DNA from: Hysterangium stoloniferum
Taxonomy: Eukaryota > Basidiomycota > Agaricomycetes > Hysterangiales > Hysterangiaceae
NCBI GenBank assembly: GCA_015178975.1
Contig: WHVD01000071.1
Coordinates: 62,001-126,000, forward strand
Length of the DNA stretch: 64,000 bases
Direction: 5' to 3'
Below the pieces are notes generated by a model. That model did not search any database. It saw nothing but the letters and a program-made list of their open reading frames with translations, and was not told the origin of the DNA. Both the position numbers and the translations under genes were made by a program. This document shows, one piece after another, positions 19,944 through 30,879 of this stretch; the stretch's first letter is position 1; each line of letters opens with the position of its first letter.

Positions 19944-22765
19944 AACAATATTGTATAATTCTTTCTCAACGCAGCGTCGAGGCTGCAGACTGATATGTGC
20001 GACGCGTCGCCTTCGTCCAACCTTTTTTAACAACCCGCTTTCCCAATCTATAAAAGATAGATCCCAAACTTGTTTTTCGCCATAAACAACTTATCAACTG
20101 CATCACATGACGCCTCTTCTGAAATAACATTCTTCTCTTTCCAAATGGGACAGTATTGGCATATGTGTGTAGATAATTTCAATAATTGTTACTCAAGTTG
20201 CCATCGTTAACTTCACCGTTAAGAGCCGATATAGATACACAACTGTTGAAATGTAACTCTAAAAGTATAACTCAGTCTCGATATTGGTATAACAGACTGA
20301 GGTGTAGTATCGGAAGCTGTGAGTATACACGTCGTTCTTGAACAATAGAGTGTGAGAACAAAAGGTGAGACAATATGGCGTAAAATCTCGACCATGGCCG
20401 AAGAATGGGCAACCATCGGGTGCCCGTCGAGTCCGCTCCTTTGTATGTTCTAAAAATAGATTTAATCTTGATTGGTCATTGTTTTCGATGTATATCCTCA
20501 ACAACAACGACTCATACCGTTCAACCGTTCAGGGTTAAAATTATTTTGGAACGACCACCCTAACATAGTAGTATTACTATGCTGGCCTGTAATGTGAAAT
20601 ATGGAAAGGAATTGGTCTATCGTTCGGCCTAGGGATGGCAGGTATGTTTACACTCTTAAAAATAATCACATCCCTAACAGAATATGTAGCTCCAAATACC
20701 CAAAAGTAAAATTGAACAGCTCCCGTATAATATTCATCTCTCCATCTTTAATGCCCTCCAAGTCGAAGACGCCGTCTCCCTTGTAATAACCTGCTGGGTG
20801 ATGTGGGATGCTATTAAAAAGATTCTACCAGCGGCAATGGAAACTGTCCTCTTTCCTCTTGCGGCCCACCATCGCATTATTTGTGTCGAAAGTTATGTTT
20901 TGGATGATGACTACCCCCGTGGAATGCTTACTGACGAAGAGCTTGACGAAGTTTCTGAATCAGAAGGTCTGTATTCGTGGATGCGTGAATTTGAAGACTG
21001 GGACGAACACAATGGCATATTTCCTCCAGCCGCAATGGTACCAGGGTCAGATGATTGGCGCATTTTTCAAGAGATTGTTGATAAAAAGTCGTCTCTGGCA
21101 CGAGTCGTTCTTAATATGTCTAAGGAAGAGTATATCCGCGAAAGTGGTATAACTGCAGAAGCCGGCCTGGAAGAGATGGGTGTCACACAGGCAATATTAT
21201 CCCGAATTTGCTGGTCTCATGATCGCTCTTCGTCTATGGCCTATCAAGGAGACATCCACCGTGGTACCTGGGCGGGCGATCGTATTGACATCATGTCTGA
21301 GAATCGACACGATGCCGTCTTGATGGCAGGATCGAAGGATCCTTCCAAAGCCTGGAAGGATGTCACAGAAGCGTGTGTGTCCAGATGCTCCTTGATATCC
21401 GGAGTGCTTAGCTCTCGGCGTACTAGCTCAGTATTCATTATTCTGGACCCCTATGTTCTGTGGATGTATATTACTATGAAATTAGACAAGCGCTTTGCAA
21501 CGGTTTGAATTCTTTGTCATTCTTGAGTTTCAAACTGGAAGACTAGTTGGACATTTTTTACTCCAGTAACGAGAGCGACACAATTCCTCGTGGATTACAG
21601 TTATATGATTGCTAATATATACGTTAGGAGAAACATTGAGGAATTATCATTATTGAATACGTTGTCAAACACAAAAGGAGTCATCCCTATCAACATCCCC
21701 GTATATACTGTGAGCTGCATGTGAAACCACATGCAAACTCAGTCGTTTTGATCAACATATTCCCACATTGGAATCGTACACAAAGTTTTCATTCGCCCCA
21801 CATATCACTGGGTGACAAGCTCTTACGGGTTAATTACAATCAGGCATGATGGTCAAAATAGATATCGGCTTTTCTCCGACACCGATTGTAGCCTGTCAAG
21901 TCCTCCTGCAAACGGTGCGTGGATCAGGAGAAAGCTGAAGAGTACGTGTTATTATTTGAAACTATTATAAAAAGGATGTTCAGTGACAGAGCTACCCAGG
22001 CAATTAATGGGACTCCGTGAACGAAGACTGAACTGCATAGCACTGGAAGGGATCGTGTCTACTCGCCGAAGCATTGATTACACCAATTCGCAATCTGTCA
22101 TTCAAAATCCTACAAGAGCATGGACCTTCTCTCACTATTTCCGCCACACTCGCATAACCGTGACCACACGAATAAACTCAGTCTCGTATATTGGGTGTAT
22201 AACAGACCAGTAAATAGCGTGCTAGATCTATGATTTACATATCTGAGGTAGAACAATGTGAGGGTGAAACAATGTCATGGGTGCTGTACGCACAATGAGT
22301 CATGATTGGACACTCATTCACACGGATTTGCACGATTTGTGACAACTGGGGATGATTGTTGTGCTGAATCTGTACAAATTGGTTCGGGGTTTTCACCTTA
22401 AAAGACCTTCAAGGAAATACATGTAAAACTGTCAAGATTTCACGAACACATTTCCATAGTGTTTGTGACCAAGGAAACCTTTGTCGAAATATATAACTTT
22501 TTCAATGATGTCTAACACAGTTAGATTCGACATTTCTTGAAAGTTTTCCTTTTGAAAAAACTTTAAGAAAAACCTTGTCTTGGCATAGGGTTTTTTTGCA
22601 TAGAAAATCCCGGTTTTCATTCAATTCTCTGAAGGGCAGGATTATGTAGAAATTGGGAAGGGGTTCGGATATAGAGCATACTAGGTCGAAGACTGGGAGG
22701 TCTGTATGTACTTAACTAGGGCTCCGGTTCTAAAACAAGTGGATTAAATCTCAGGCTGGCCAAAG
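19830..22765 (-). repeat. Large inverted repeat, right arm
   Basis: It is the partner of 11,550-14,345. It lacks the solo LTR found in the left arm and so shows the empty site. Near 22,745 it joins directly to sequence that lies about 120 bp further on in the left arm, so the outer end has a deletion. Confidence 0.88.
20615..21508 (+). pseudogene. F-box gene copy in right arm, broken
   Basis: Most of the protein of 13020-13784 is present with high identity (the frame from 20,798 carries the region from MWDA to HDAVLMAGSKDPSKA). One extra base near 20,703 disrupts the F-box end. An extra tttaaaaag-like stretch sits near 20,813. A small length change near 21,345 plus gtgtgtgt slippage near 21,375 shifts the C-terminus into another frame. 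The intron-like GTATGT...TATGTAG sequence is also present near 20,643-20,690. Confidence 0.75.
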
Positions 22766-22774
22766 GACTAAGTA

Positions 22775-23421
22775 CTTGTGTTAAGCTTGTGTGAAGACTA
22801 GAATAGGATGACTAAAGTCAACATTCAAACTGAGGAATAATAGAGTCCAAGTAAAGGAATTTATACTACCTAGCCCCAGAATGGTACAGTACATGATGGA
22901 GTTTCAAAGTGGAATTACAAGTATAGTTGGAAGAGTGAAATGTGGCAAAGAGGTAACAGGTCAAAATGATGAATATACAGATTAAACAAAAACAATAGGA
23001 ATTCAAAAGAAAGGGAATACCACAAGTAAATGATACAAGGAATAGGGGAAGGCCATCATAAGAAAAATGGTGATGTGTGACCCTAACAGGAAATCTCTCA
23101 ACAAATGTATTGTTGGGACACCGTTGTCCCTGACAATGGTGCCAGAGGCACTGAATGGCAGATTGCTGGTAAGGTGAATAGTACAGATGGGCTTCTGAAA
23201 AGGTGACTCCTAACAGACCTAAATGGTATTTAATTGGTTTTCCTAACACATTATCAAGGTTTCCATCAAAAATAGAGTAGCCAGGCATCTTTACTTGCTT
23301 CCTAAAACCCAAGGGCTATCTTGGGTACCAATGTGTCATTATCTTCAAGGCACCACATCGAATTTCCCTCCTTGCATGTCAAAAACTTGGACTTTGTCCA
23401 TAGTAAAATCCAACCTGATGT
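22775..23421 (-). pseudogene. Unrecognised gene-like insert
   Basis: This stretch has no partner in the window and is cleanly bounded by the inverted repeat on the left and a gene B piece on the right. On the minus strand a 148-residue frame (23,312-22,866) reads MGFRKQVKMPGYSIFDG followed by NLDNVLGKPIKYHLGLLGV. The frame just upstream (23,400-23,300) carries FLTCKEGNSMWCLEDNDTL. Both look coding but are out of phase, so it is broken or spliced. The family is unknown; an old transposable-element body is possible. Confidence 0.35.
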
Positions 23422-23650
23422 TTGAAGCCACTGATCAGAAAGTGTTGGCCGGTACGAGCACGCAGACAGACCTGTCGCCAGCATTTGGTTCGTTCACTTC
23501 ATTACGTCGCGTGGGTCCATAAAGACTCACCCTAATCCGCGATAATTGTAGATATGCCTGTGACAGCCTTGCTCCCGGTTGTCCCATTCGTTCACCGTGC
23601 TGTGTCTTGCAAACTCGACCCCCCGCACGCTAGCGCTACCCCCACCGCGA
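23422..23650 (+). pseudogene. Gene family B fragment (late exons)
   Basis: It is nearly identical to 41,383-41,610: EATDQKVLAGTSTQTDLSPAFGS, an intron-like stretch ending attgtag, then the exon with TALLPVVPFVHR in one frame and DSLAPGCP in another. The family B sequence stops abruptly at about 23,650 and is replaced by family E sequence. Confidence 0.6.
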
Positions 23651-24000
23651 TGGACATCCAGGAAGCAATAAAGAAGTCTGAAGAGAGAAGGAAAGAGAAT
23701 GAGAGGCTCAAGGAGGGGAAAAAGAGGCTCGAGGATGTACGGATTGAAACGCACTGTTGGATAATCGATGACTCATCCGAGAAGATAGCCGAGAATGAAA
23801 GGAAGGATCAGAAGAGATTTGAAGAGGTACATATCGTGAGATATTGTTGGATAATGATGACTTATTCCAATAAATAGCCGAGAACGAAAGGGAGAAGAAG
23901 AAGAGGATCGAAGAGGAATATGTCGCACTTGAAATGACTTACGAAGAAAAAAAGAATAATAACAAAAGTCATGGAGGATATTCCTGTGCACACTCTTCTG
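23650..24000 (+). pseudogene. Gene family E copy, fused to a family B exon
   Basis: It reads DIQEAIKKSEERRKENERL, an interrupted KKRLED, then SEKIAENERKDQKRFEE and a third E/K-rich module near 23,877. A single open frame (23,554-23,877) crosses the B/E junction. The introns seen in the other copies are present: the second starts GTACATATCG at 23,827, while the first donor is GTACGG, and the second acceptor is altered (ttccaataaat). It lies inverted relative to the copies at 10.3 and 45.6 kb and is followed by their flank. Confidence 0.5.
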
Positions 24001-24530
24001 CGTAGGCTGTCATCGACTAGAGCTCTCGTATTGACCTGCAGCTCAGGTTGATTTCCCCATGGTCACTTTCCATTATGACATCATGCTTCCTATGCTGTTT
24101 TCGCTTTCATAAGCTCAGTCCTTCACCCTTGTTTACAAACGCCCCTCTCCATTGGTAGGCTGGCGCTGGCCGTTACTTAGTACGCAGGTTGTACATCGGG
24201 TTTTATCTGGTACTTGTAAATCTATATCCATCATCTGCTAAAAAGAAGGTGTGCCAGCGTTCATCTCAATCGTTCGCTGTTCGTCCTGGAAACCAAAATG
24301 ATGCAACAGATTTGCCATGTCAGTAAATCAAAGGCAGCTCGTATCCAAGTTGGTTCTCTTCAAGTTTATTTTAATTCTACAAAGTGCATATCAGTGGCAT
24401 AGACTACCCAAAATCCATTGCTTTACAGAGGATTCTAGGTAATCTACATACCTGAACCATCTACAATGGTCATAGATCTCCAAATTTCTGACGTGCAAGT
24501 CTATAAATCATCGTTGTAGCCTTTTTTTAA
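24001..24530 (-). repeat. Inverted piece of the 8.6/43.9-kb block
   Basis: It is the reverse complement of about 9,740-10,260 and 45,080-45,480, including the ccaaaatgatgcaacagatttgcc landmark. It has no own gene. Confidence 0.7.
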
Positions 24531-25005
24531 GTCACTTTTCCACTGCTAAAACTGTACACAAAAATATATTTCGCGAGGGACATCGTGGGTGATATATTTA
24601 TACTCGCTATTGAGGTTCATTCACATTACCGGTTAACTTCCGTACGAACAATTATGCGTCACAATTTTCTATTTATTCAGGTTTCTCCTTATCAGACCGT
24701 GTCAAGTTGCATTGAATTATTCACAAATTACATATAGTACATTTTATGCTCCAAGCACGATAAGCTTGATGGTCTGAGAGCAGTCGGCAGCAGAGCAAGT
24801 GGCAAGTAATCGGAACCAAACCCAAAAGAAATAGAACAAAAGATGATGCAATCAGAGAAAGTCAACAAAAAGAATGAAGATATTTGGTTTGGACAAGGGT
24901 GAAACGCGGCTTGGTTCAACTCGTTAACTTCAAGAACATCGCTGGATGTAAAGGTCTGTTTGTTAGTACTTATGTATCATCTAAACAAGATTTCAGAATG
25001 CAGTC
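24531..25005. other. Spacer
   Basis: The stretch 24,575-24,620 resembles 55,445-55,510 in inverted orientation. Otherwise nothing is recognised; the short frames here are not conserved. Confidence 0.35.
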
Positions 25006-25019
25006 TTCGGCTCAGTACT

Positions 25020-25361
25020 ATGTCGAATTGGCAGAAGTGGGTGCTGACGCAGTCGTGCCTCGGTTACGGTACTGAAACAATTGCGTTAGACGAGACCAAA
25101 ACAAATGAAATGCTACGTACTTCAGCAGTCAGGAATTGCAAGCAAGGCCTTGAGTGGATGCCCCGTTACCAAGCCGCTGAAAGACAAAGAAAGAGGGAAG
25201 ATAAAATGAGAAAGGACTACGACGGTTTAAGAGATGGACGTACGCTTAATTATACACCGCGCAGCACCTCCTCAGTGACGGCTCAAGTGCTTGCACAGCA
25301 GGTATTGGGCCTAGGAAAATCTGAAGACAAGTACTCACAAACAGACACAGCTGAACGATAA
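25020..25361 (+). CDS. Gene family C, hypothetical basic/charged protein, copy 1
   Basis: The frame from ATG 25020 gives 113 residues: MSNWQKWVLTQSCLGYG, ALDETKTNEM, a strongly charged segment ERQRKREDKMRKDYDGL, then S/T-rich sequence ending SQTDTAER. No domain is recognised. A GTAAGG-type donor (present in the 57-kb copy at the gcaag position) hints that an intron may lie near 25,141. The 57-kb copy reads on in another frame past the point where this copy stops, so one of the two is frameshifted. The segment with the potential donor is shared with the flanks of the fold-back elements at 4.1 and 35.2 kb. Confidence 0.4.
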   Translation: MSNWQKWVLTQSCLGYGTETIALDETKTNEMLRTSAVRNCKQGLEWMPRYQAAERQRKREDKMRKDYDGLRDGRTLNYTPRSTSSVTAQVLAQQVLGLGKSEDKYSQTDTAER

Positions 25362-25563
25362 TGAATGGGTCAGTATGTCGAGAAAGGTTATAAAACAACG
25401 CACCCCGTTCTCAAAGATTCGAGCCAGAACCAACCGAGTGACCCCACTAGCCCATGAACCAGAGAAATGGATGAAAAGAAAGAAGTAGAAATATCCAAAG
25501 AAAGAAGGAGAATGAGGAGAACTGGAAAAGAAAGAATTATGTCTGTCCGCTGCCACTACCCCT

Positions 25564-25636
25564 CGTCCGCCGCTGCCCCTACTATTCGTCCGCCGCTGCC
25601 CCTACTATTCGTCCGCCGCTGCCCCTCTTACCCCTG
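25564..25636. repeat. 23-bp minisatellite, about 3 copies
   Basis: The unit starting cgtccgccgctgcccc and ending tactatt is repeated at 25,564, 25,587 and 25,610. A single unit is present at the matching place near 57,686 and inverted near 42,680, so it expanded in this copy only. Confidence 0.85.
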
Positions 25637-26081
25637 CCCTCGCTTCTGCCTCTGCTTAATCGGCTTGCTTCTTTTTCCGTCGTCGGTTACATTGTGGTGG
25701 AGGCGCAGCCCGAGACAATGGTTCCATCCGAGCAGCTAGAGGTCCGCCAAGTGTCTTTGCTGATTGTTGTGATGGGTGGTTGGACATGCGGGACTGGTTT
25801 TCCAACCTGTTGTCACCTCATTTCAGGCGTAAGTTCTGTCGCACTGAGGCATTCCCCACTTTTCTAGATGGTAACAGGAAAGTATAATCGCCAAGATTAA
25901 TGACACGAACTCATACTTGTCTAACCGTGTTGGCGGTTCTCCTCTGTTATTAAAGGCCATGTCTCGCCTCGCCTTTCTCTTTTCATCGTAATTGTGCTGA
26001 GCTGTTAATCACTTATGTTTAAAATGTTTTTTTCTGCTAGGAAGTCAATGTTAGTTGGTGTAAGACATATAGCCGACGGAT
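25637..26081. repeat. Spacer between gene C and gene B (block copy)
   Basis: It is collinear with 57,750-58,140 and, inverted, with 42,240-42,690. It may contain exonic sequence (GTACGTAAG-like sites, SGWNHC-like frames) but no frame is conserved across all three copies. Confidence 0.55.
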
Positions 26082-28490
26082 TCACCTGCAATCTGAAAAC
26101 GTTCCCGCCCCGGAGGACGGATTGTTTGAGACATGCGAACTATCACCATATGATTTATACCGGCTCTGGTTCTTAGGGTTGTGAATTGATGCAGGCGACC
26201 CGTCAGATTCGGTTTCGTCCCGGTAAGGACGCCTGGGATGTCGATCGGTCGGAGACCTTTTGCTTGGTGTCACTTTAGGAGCCGAGACCGCTAGGGTGGT
26301 CGTCACTTTTGTGTTTCATGTGGTATTAAACGAAGTCACAACTAACAAGGTATTTCCTGATATTTGAAGTCAGGGAAGTCAGGAGGTGAAGACCTTGGCT
26401 TCGGCACAGAATCTGGGCTGCTCAGAAGCTCGTCCGGCAAGCGCACTGTGCCAAGTACGGTCGTGTGAGGGCAGTTCCTTAATTTAATGAAATTGAAGGA
26501 CGTATGAGAGAAAAGAGTGGTGCAACGTACTGCGTACTAGATGATGAGCCGCCCCAGATGCCCCTAGACGACGTGTCTGCATAGACTCCTATATTTGCAC
26601 AAAATATCAATTTAATCAAGGACACATTAGAATTAAGGAGTCACTACCTTGTCCGTATCCATGACTATTGATCCCTTCACTGACCATCGCGGTGGGGGTA
26701 GCGCTAGCGTACGGGGGGTCGAGCTGGCAAGACACAGCATGGTGAACGAATGGGACAACTGGGAGCAACGCTGTCACAGGCCTATCTGCAATTATCGCGT
26801 ATTTTGATGAGTTGTTATAGATCCGGGTCCGGGCAAAGGGATGAAGTGTACGAACCAAATGCTGGAGACAAGTCTGTCTGCGTGATCGTACTGGCCAACC
26901 CTTTCTGATCAGTGGCTTCATCGTCGTGGTGGATGAGGGACGATTCTGTGAATAGTAGGATATTTAAGTAAAATATTATGAAAAGTAAGAATAAACCACA
27001 CGAACCCGGTACCATATACTCCGATCCATCGTCACCGGCAGTTTTTGACTTGGGGTGGGTGGTGGTATTAGTCTTGGGACTGATGTGGGGATGGAGCATC
27101 TCATCGTTAGGTCCTGCTCAAATTAAGTCAAATAAATATACGATGACATTAATTAAACGACGTCGGACAAACCTTGCACAATGCGCTGGGCAAATGATCC
27201 CGTGAACAGCGATCCATCCAGCATGAGAGGGGCATACTCTCTAAGGTCGACCCCCTTCCCTTTTTCTTCCCACAAGATGCGTGGGGTATAGTCCGGATCT
27301 TCATCGGCGCCTTTGACGTTACCGTCATCCAAATCCACAATATCATGACCGGCAGTTTGTGACTTGGGGCGGATGGTGGTATTCGCCTTGGGAATGATGT
27401 GGGGATGGAAAGTCCCAGAATTGGGTCCTGCTCAAATTAAGTCAAGTCAGTATATGATGACATTAAGTACACAACGTGAAACAAACCTTGCACATTGCAC
27501 TGGGAAAATGATCCTGTGAGCAGCGATCCATTCAGCACGAGTGGGCCATAGTCTCAAACATTCCCGTCAACCACAGTGGGTGGGTGATCAGCCGGGTTGA
27601 TGGCCTCGACGTTCCCGTCATCTACCGCCAGTGCGTGATCAGCCGCGTGCTCACGTCTGACGTGCGCATTTTGAAGATGAGAGTTTATGAAGTACACAAT
27701 GGCTCCGAACAGCGTGAATACCAGAGCGATGTATATCAAGGCAATACACGCATTGCCGATCAACCGCAGCATGACTATGAAAATAATTGTCAAGTATCTC
27801 ACTATTAATCGCTGTATATAACACTGAGCGTTGCTTGAGCTCACGACAGATCGTCTACTCGATGTGTACACGCAGGGCGTGCGACAGGTGCGCGACGCTG
27901 CTGGGTCCGGCTTTGAATGGCTGGCTCATCAACACCTTCGCAAGGCTGCCTTTTGAGAATGGATGCAATCTAACGGGAACACAACCGGTAAGTGACAACA
28001 TCACAGGCAACAAATAGTAGCCACCGCCACTCACACATCGTTGTAGTAAACCGAATATATGGAGCGTTTCATATCACTCACTGGAAGCAAACCGAACAAT
28101 CTTGCAGCCTGCTCCAGGTTCAAGTTGATGTTTGCCAATAGCTTGAATCCTGTGACGGCAGCCTCTAAGGGACTAAAACCTCGGTTGAAACGCGGGAGCT
28201 GGTAGCCAAGCAATATGGACATATCCATCAGTATATCCAACACCTTGAACTGCGTATCCGAGACGCAGTGGTGAAGGATGATTGATAACATTCTTTGCGA
28301 GGCGGTGTTGACATTGGGGCTGTGGCAGTAATATGAGTCTGGTGCAATGTGAGAAAGAAGGGTAGATACACATACTAATACAGGAACATGGATAGGAGTG
28401 TCACAGCTGTCAGAGTGATCCCGCTTCGGACCACAGTAGGTTTGGTGAAGCCGAGATCGTCGTTGTAGAAGTGATGATTTTATTCTCAAG
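26082..28490 (-). pseudogene. Gene family B, copy 1
   Basis: It has the same exon order as the 40-kb copy on the other strand: first exon near 28,480-28,395, exon 2 ending LEQAARLFGLLPVSDM (about 28,320-28,040), exon 3 (about 27,960-27,840), a membrane exon CIALIYIALVFTLFGAIVYF (about 27,760-27,690), and the acidic ADHPP repeat exon. The exon with RISWEDKGKGV, GSLFTGSF and AQRIV occurs twice in tandem (27,540-27,480 and 27,340-27,180). The same tandem duplication is in the 59-kb copy but not the 40-kb copy. Single-base changes break the membrane exon and the first exon. The last frames (26,306-26,082) carry the TPSKRSPTDRHP region. Confidence 0.6.
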
Positions 28491-28540
28491 TGCTTGGATT
28501 CGGTTGTAGTGCAGAGTAAACCTGGGGTGGTAAGGAACAA

Positions 28541-29829
28541 GGTTATACAATGGACAATATTAGAGCGCCAAAAATATCAATCGATAGCATTAGGAACCAT
28601 GCATCCAAACTTGGAACATCAAGAAATGCTGAGCAGGTTTTATGGATATTTATTCAGGCGATGAATAGTGATTGTCAAGTGTCCCGCACAGCCTGACGCG
28701 TTTTCTTAAGATAGATCAAGCTATCAAATTCCATTTATTATGTATTAAAAAAAAGTATGGGTTGGCTTAATGTCAATGCAGAAACTTCAATGGTTCAATA
28801 AGCTTGTAATGAAGTACTGGTACCAATCAATGTGTCAGTCAGTGAATCACCTTTTGACATGATAGGTTTGTGATAGTTTGGGTATACATGGGTTAAATCA
28901 GGCAGCCCACTGAGCATGGTCAAAGTACAAATCGGTAAACTATTTTTTTTTTTCATTTTGACATCAGCGGAAGGACAATAATTTAGAATTATTTATGGAC
29001 AAAAATAAGAGTATTTATCTTTATTATTTTAGATATAATGAAACCATATAGGCCGATGTCGGTCATGGGAGGCCGTGGGCTGTGGTACGTGACTCGTGTA
29101 TAGTATTTGAGCCGATTTTCGGACGTCTCGGAGATCAAATTATTTATTTACCCCTGGTTTTTGAATTGTGGATTTAATATGGAAACATCGTCTCTATTTT
29201 TAGCTTGGTTTCTTTCTCCACCAACCAGTCGTCACACTGGTCACAAGTCACAATCACACTAGGCTTGGAGCACCATCAAATGGTGGAGGATCGCTAGGAG
29301 GGCTGAAACAGCCGAAATACATGGCTCAAGTATGGAGACTGTATAATGTATTGGTTTTTATATCTGGGGAGGCCGAGTTAAATTCGTTGACTACCTGCCC
29401 TCCTTCTTGACTGGGGTAGTCGTAGGGCCTATGGCATCGGTAGTGCATTGCCTTAGTATACATTAAACCTGTGACACGACATCAGGTGGGGCTAAAGATT
29501 GCACGGGGGTGAATGCTAGCATGGTGGGGGCGATCCCGGCGGAAGCCCTTCGGTAGGAGATATATTAACTGATACATTAAAAATTTATATTCCTAGTCAA
29601 ATATGCGCGCGATGATTGGATAGCGTCAGTTCGTCCGCGGATTTGTTGGGTATATGCGCTTTGCATATTAATTGCGGGGCATATTCATCACAAATACACG
29701 GCCTTTGGAGGCTCTACTACCCTGTGCATCGATATCGAGACGAGATAAGCAAGTATGTACGAGAATGCGAAAGGCCAAGGTAGGCCGGTAGGGACGGGCG
29801 ATCCCGGCGTTCATAACTTGACATCAAGT
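28541..29829 (+). repeat. Block 'P' spacer between gene B and gene A
   Basis: It is collinear with 60,480-61,575 and inverted at 38,830-40,010. It holds the empty sites for both solo LTRs at 5.5 and 6.36 kb. No protein is conserved. Confidence 0.75.
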
Positions 29830-30324
29830 GCGACTACGTCATCACTTTGCTGCACACCAACTTGGATGAGTTGCATCAACATTTATCATACACATCGCCG
29901 GTTATCTAGGATTTGATGATTCCTGGGCCTGGACCTCTCTTCGATATCACAGAAGTGATCTACCAGGTGCGTCAACTATCTGGAGAGGAGCTCACGGCGA
30001 TCAGAGGTTGTTGCATTGAATTCTGGTTGCAACCGTGCGTCGCGACATCATATCATTTCCTCCTGCCCACCCAAACCAAAACAGACAATATCACCCACAA
30101 CGACGTTCCTTTTATGAATATCCCATGCGGGTTCTTGTGTGTTGCATCCACCAAGATGCACGGTGGTTTCTGGATCTGTATTGATGGATTTAGTGGACGA
30201 CGTGAATTTTAATGTAGCGTCATTGTCACGTCACATTGATTCGGAGATATCAGATTCACTGTATTGGAGTATGCGCTCCTTGCAAACCTTCTTCGATGAC
30301 AACACACTTCTCAATATTTACTAG
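29830..30324 (+). pseudogene. Gene family A fragment
   Basis: It contains VRQLSGEELTAIRGC near 29,970, FWLQPCVA near 30,020 and SRHIDSEISDSLYWSMRSL near 30,225, matching the central part of the 62.7-kb gene. A region corresponding to the CIHQDAWFRDIAG stretch is shortened. It ends near 30,310 at a junction with sequence also found inverted at 55,780-55,870. Confidence 0.65.
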
Positions 30325-30430
30325 TCGGTATAAGAGCTTCCTATAGATCTAGGGAGGCTAGGGAGGCTAGGGAGTCTACATAATGGGTGTAGACCTTCCC
30401 AAATCCCTGATGTTGTTCATCTCCGTTCCG
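30310..30430. repeat. Short mosaic piece with 9-10 bp direct repeats
   Basis: The tract ctagggaggctagggaggctagggag, here cited in part as tagggaggc repeated, lies at about 30,350. The surrounding 100 bp recurs inverted at 55,770-55,865. It bridges two gene A remnants of opposite orientation. Confidence 0.5.
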
Positions 30431-30879
30431 TTCAAAAATGATCCAGGAACAATTGTTGTCGCTGAGATGTACACATGCAATCCTACAATATATATATATC
30501 TATTAGTCAAAAACCAAGAATCTCACAAATTCTGAGGTATTATCGACGTAGGTTTCGTCACGGGCTCAGCACTGAGCAGTAATATGAATAAGAAGTGATT
30601 GTGCGTGCCCCCAAATTGCCTCAAACATTGCGGGTTTATTCAATATTCATTCTCCTTTCAAAGCGATTGAACAAAGGGGAATGATGATATCCTCCTGTTC
30701 GTTTGTTCCAAGTATGTAGGCGTTATGTGATTTGAAATCTTGTCGAATGATGAAGCAAGACGTTCGCCAGGTCAAACAACCTCTTTCCAACTCTGATATG
30801 GAGTTCGAAGATGCTACTGCTACACCAGTGAGACCGTGTACTTCGAAGCGCACAAATGACACCTAGGAGTAGTTTGGTG
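30431..30879 (-). pseudogene. Diverged family A neighbour fragment
   Basis: It shares sequence with 17,590-17,960: the segments near gatccaggaacaattgttg and tcctttcaaagcga, and a frame with ISELERGCLTW. It is one of the older-looking remnants. Confidence 0.4.

Noticed and set aside
27149-27346. Independent genes in the 60-65-codon minus frames at 27.15-27.35 kb
   Set aside because: They are the doubled exon of gene B in two frames, not separate genes.
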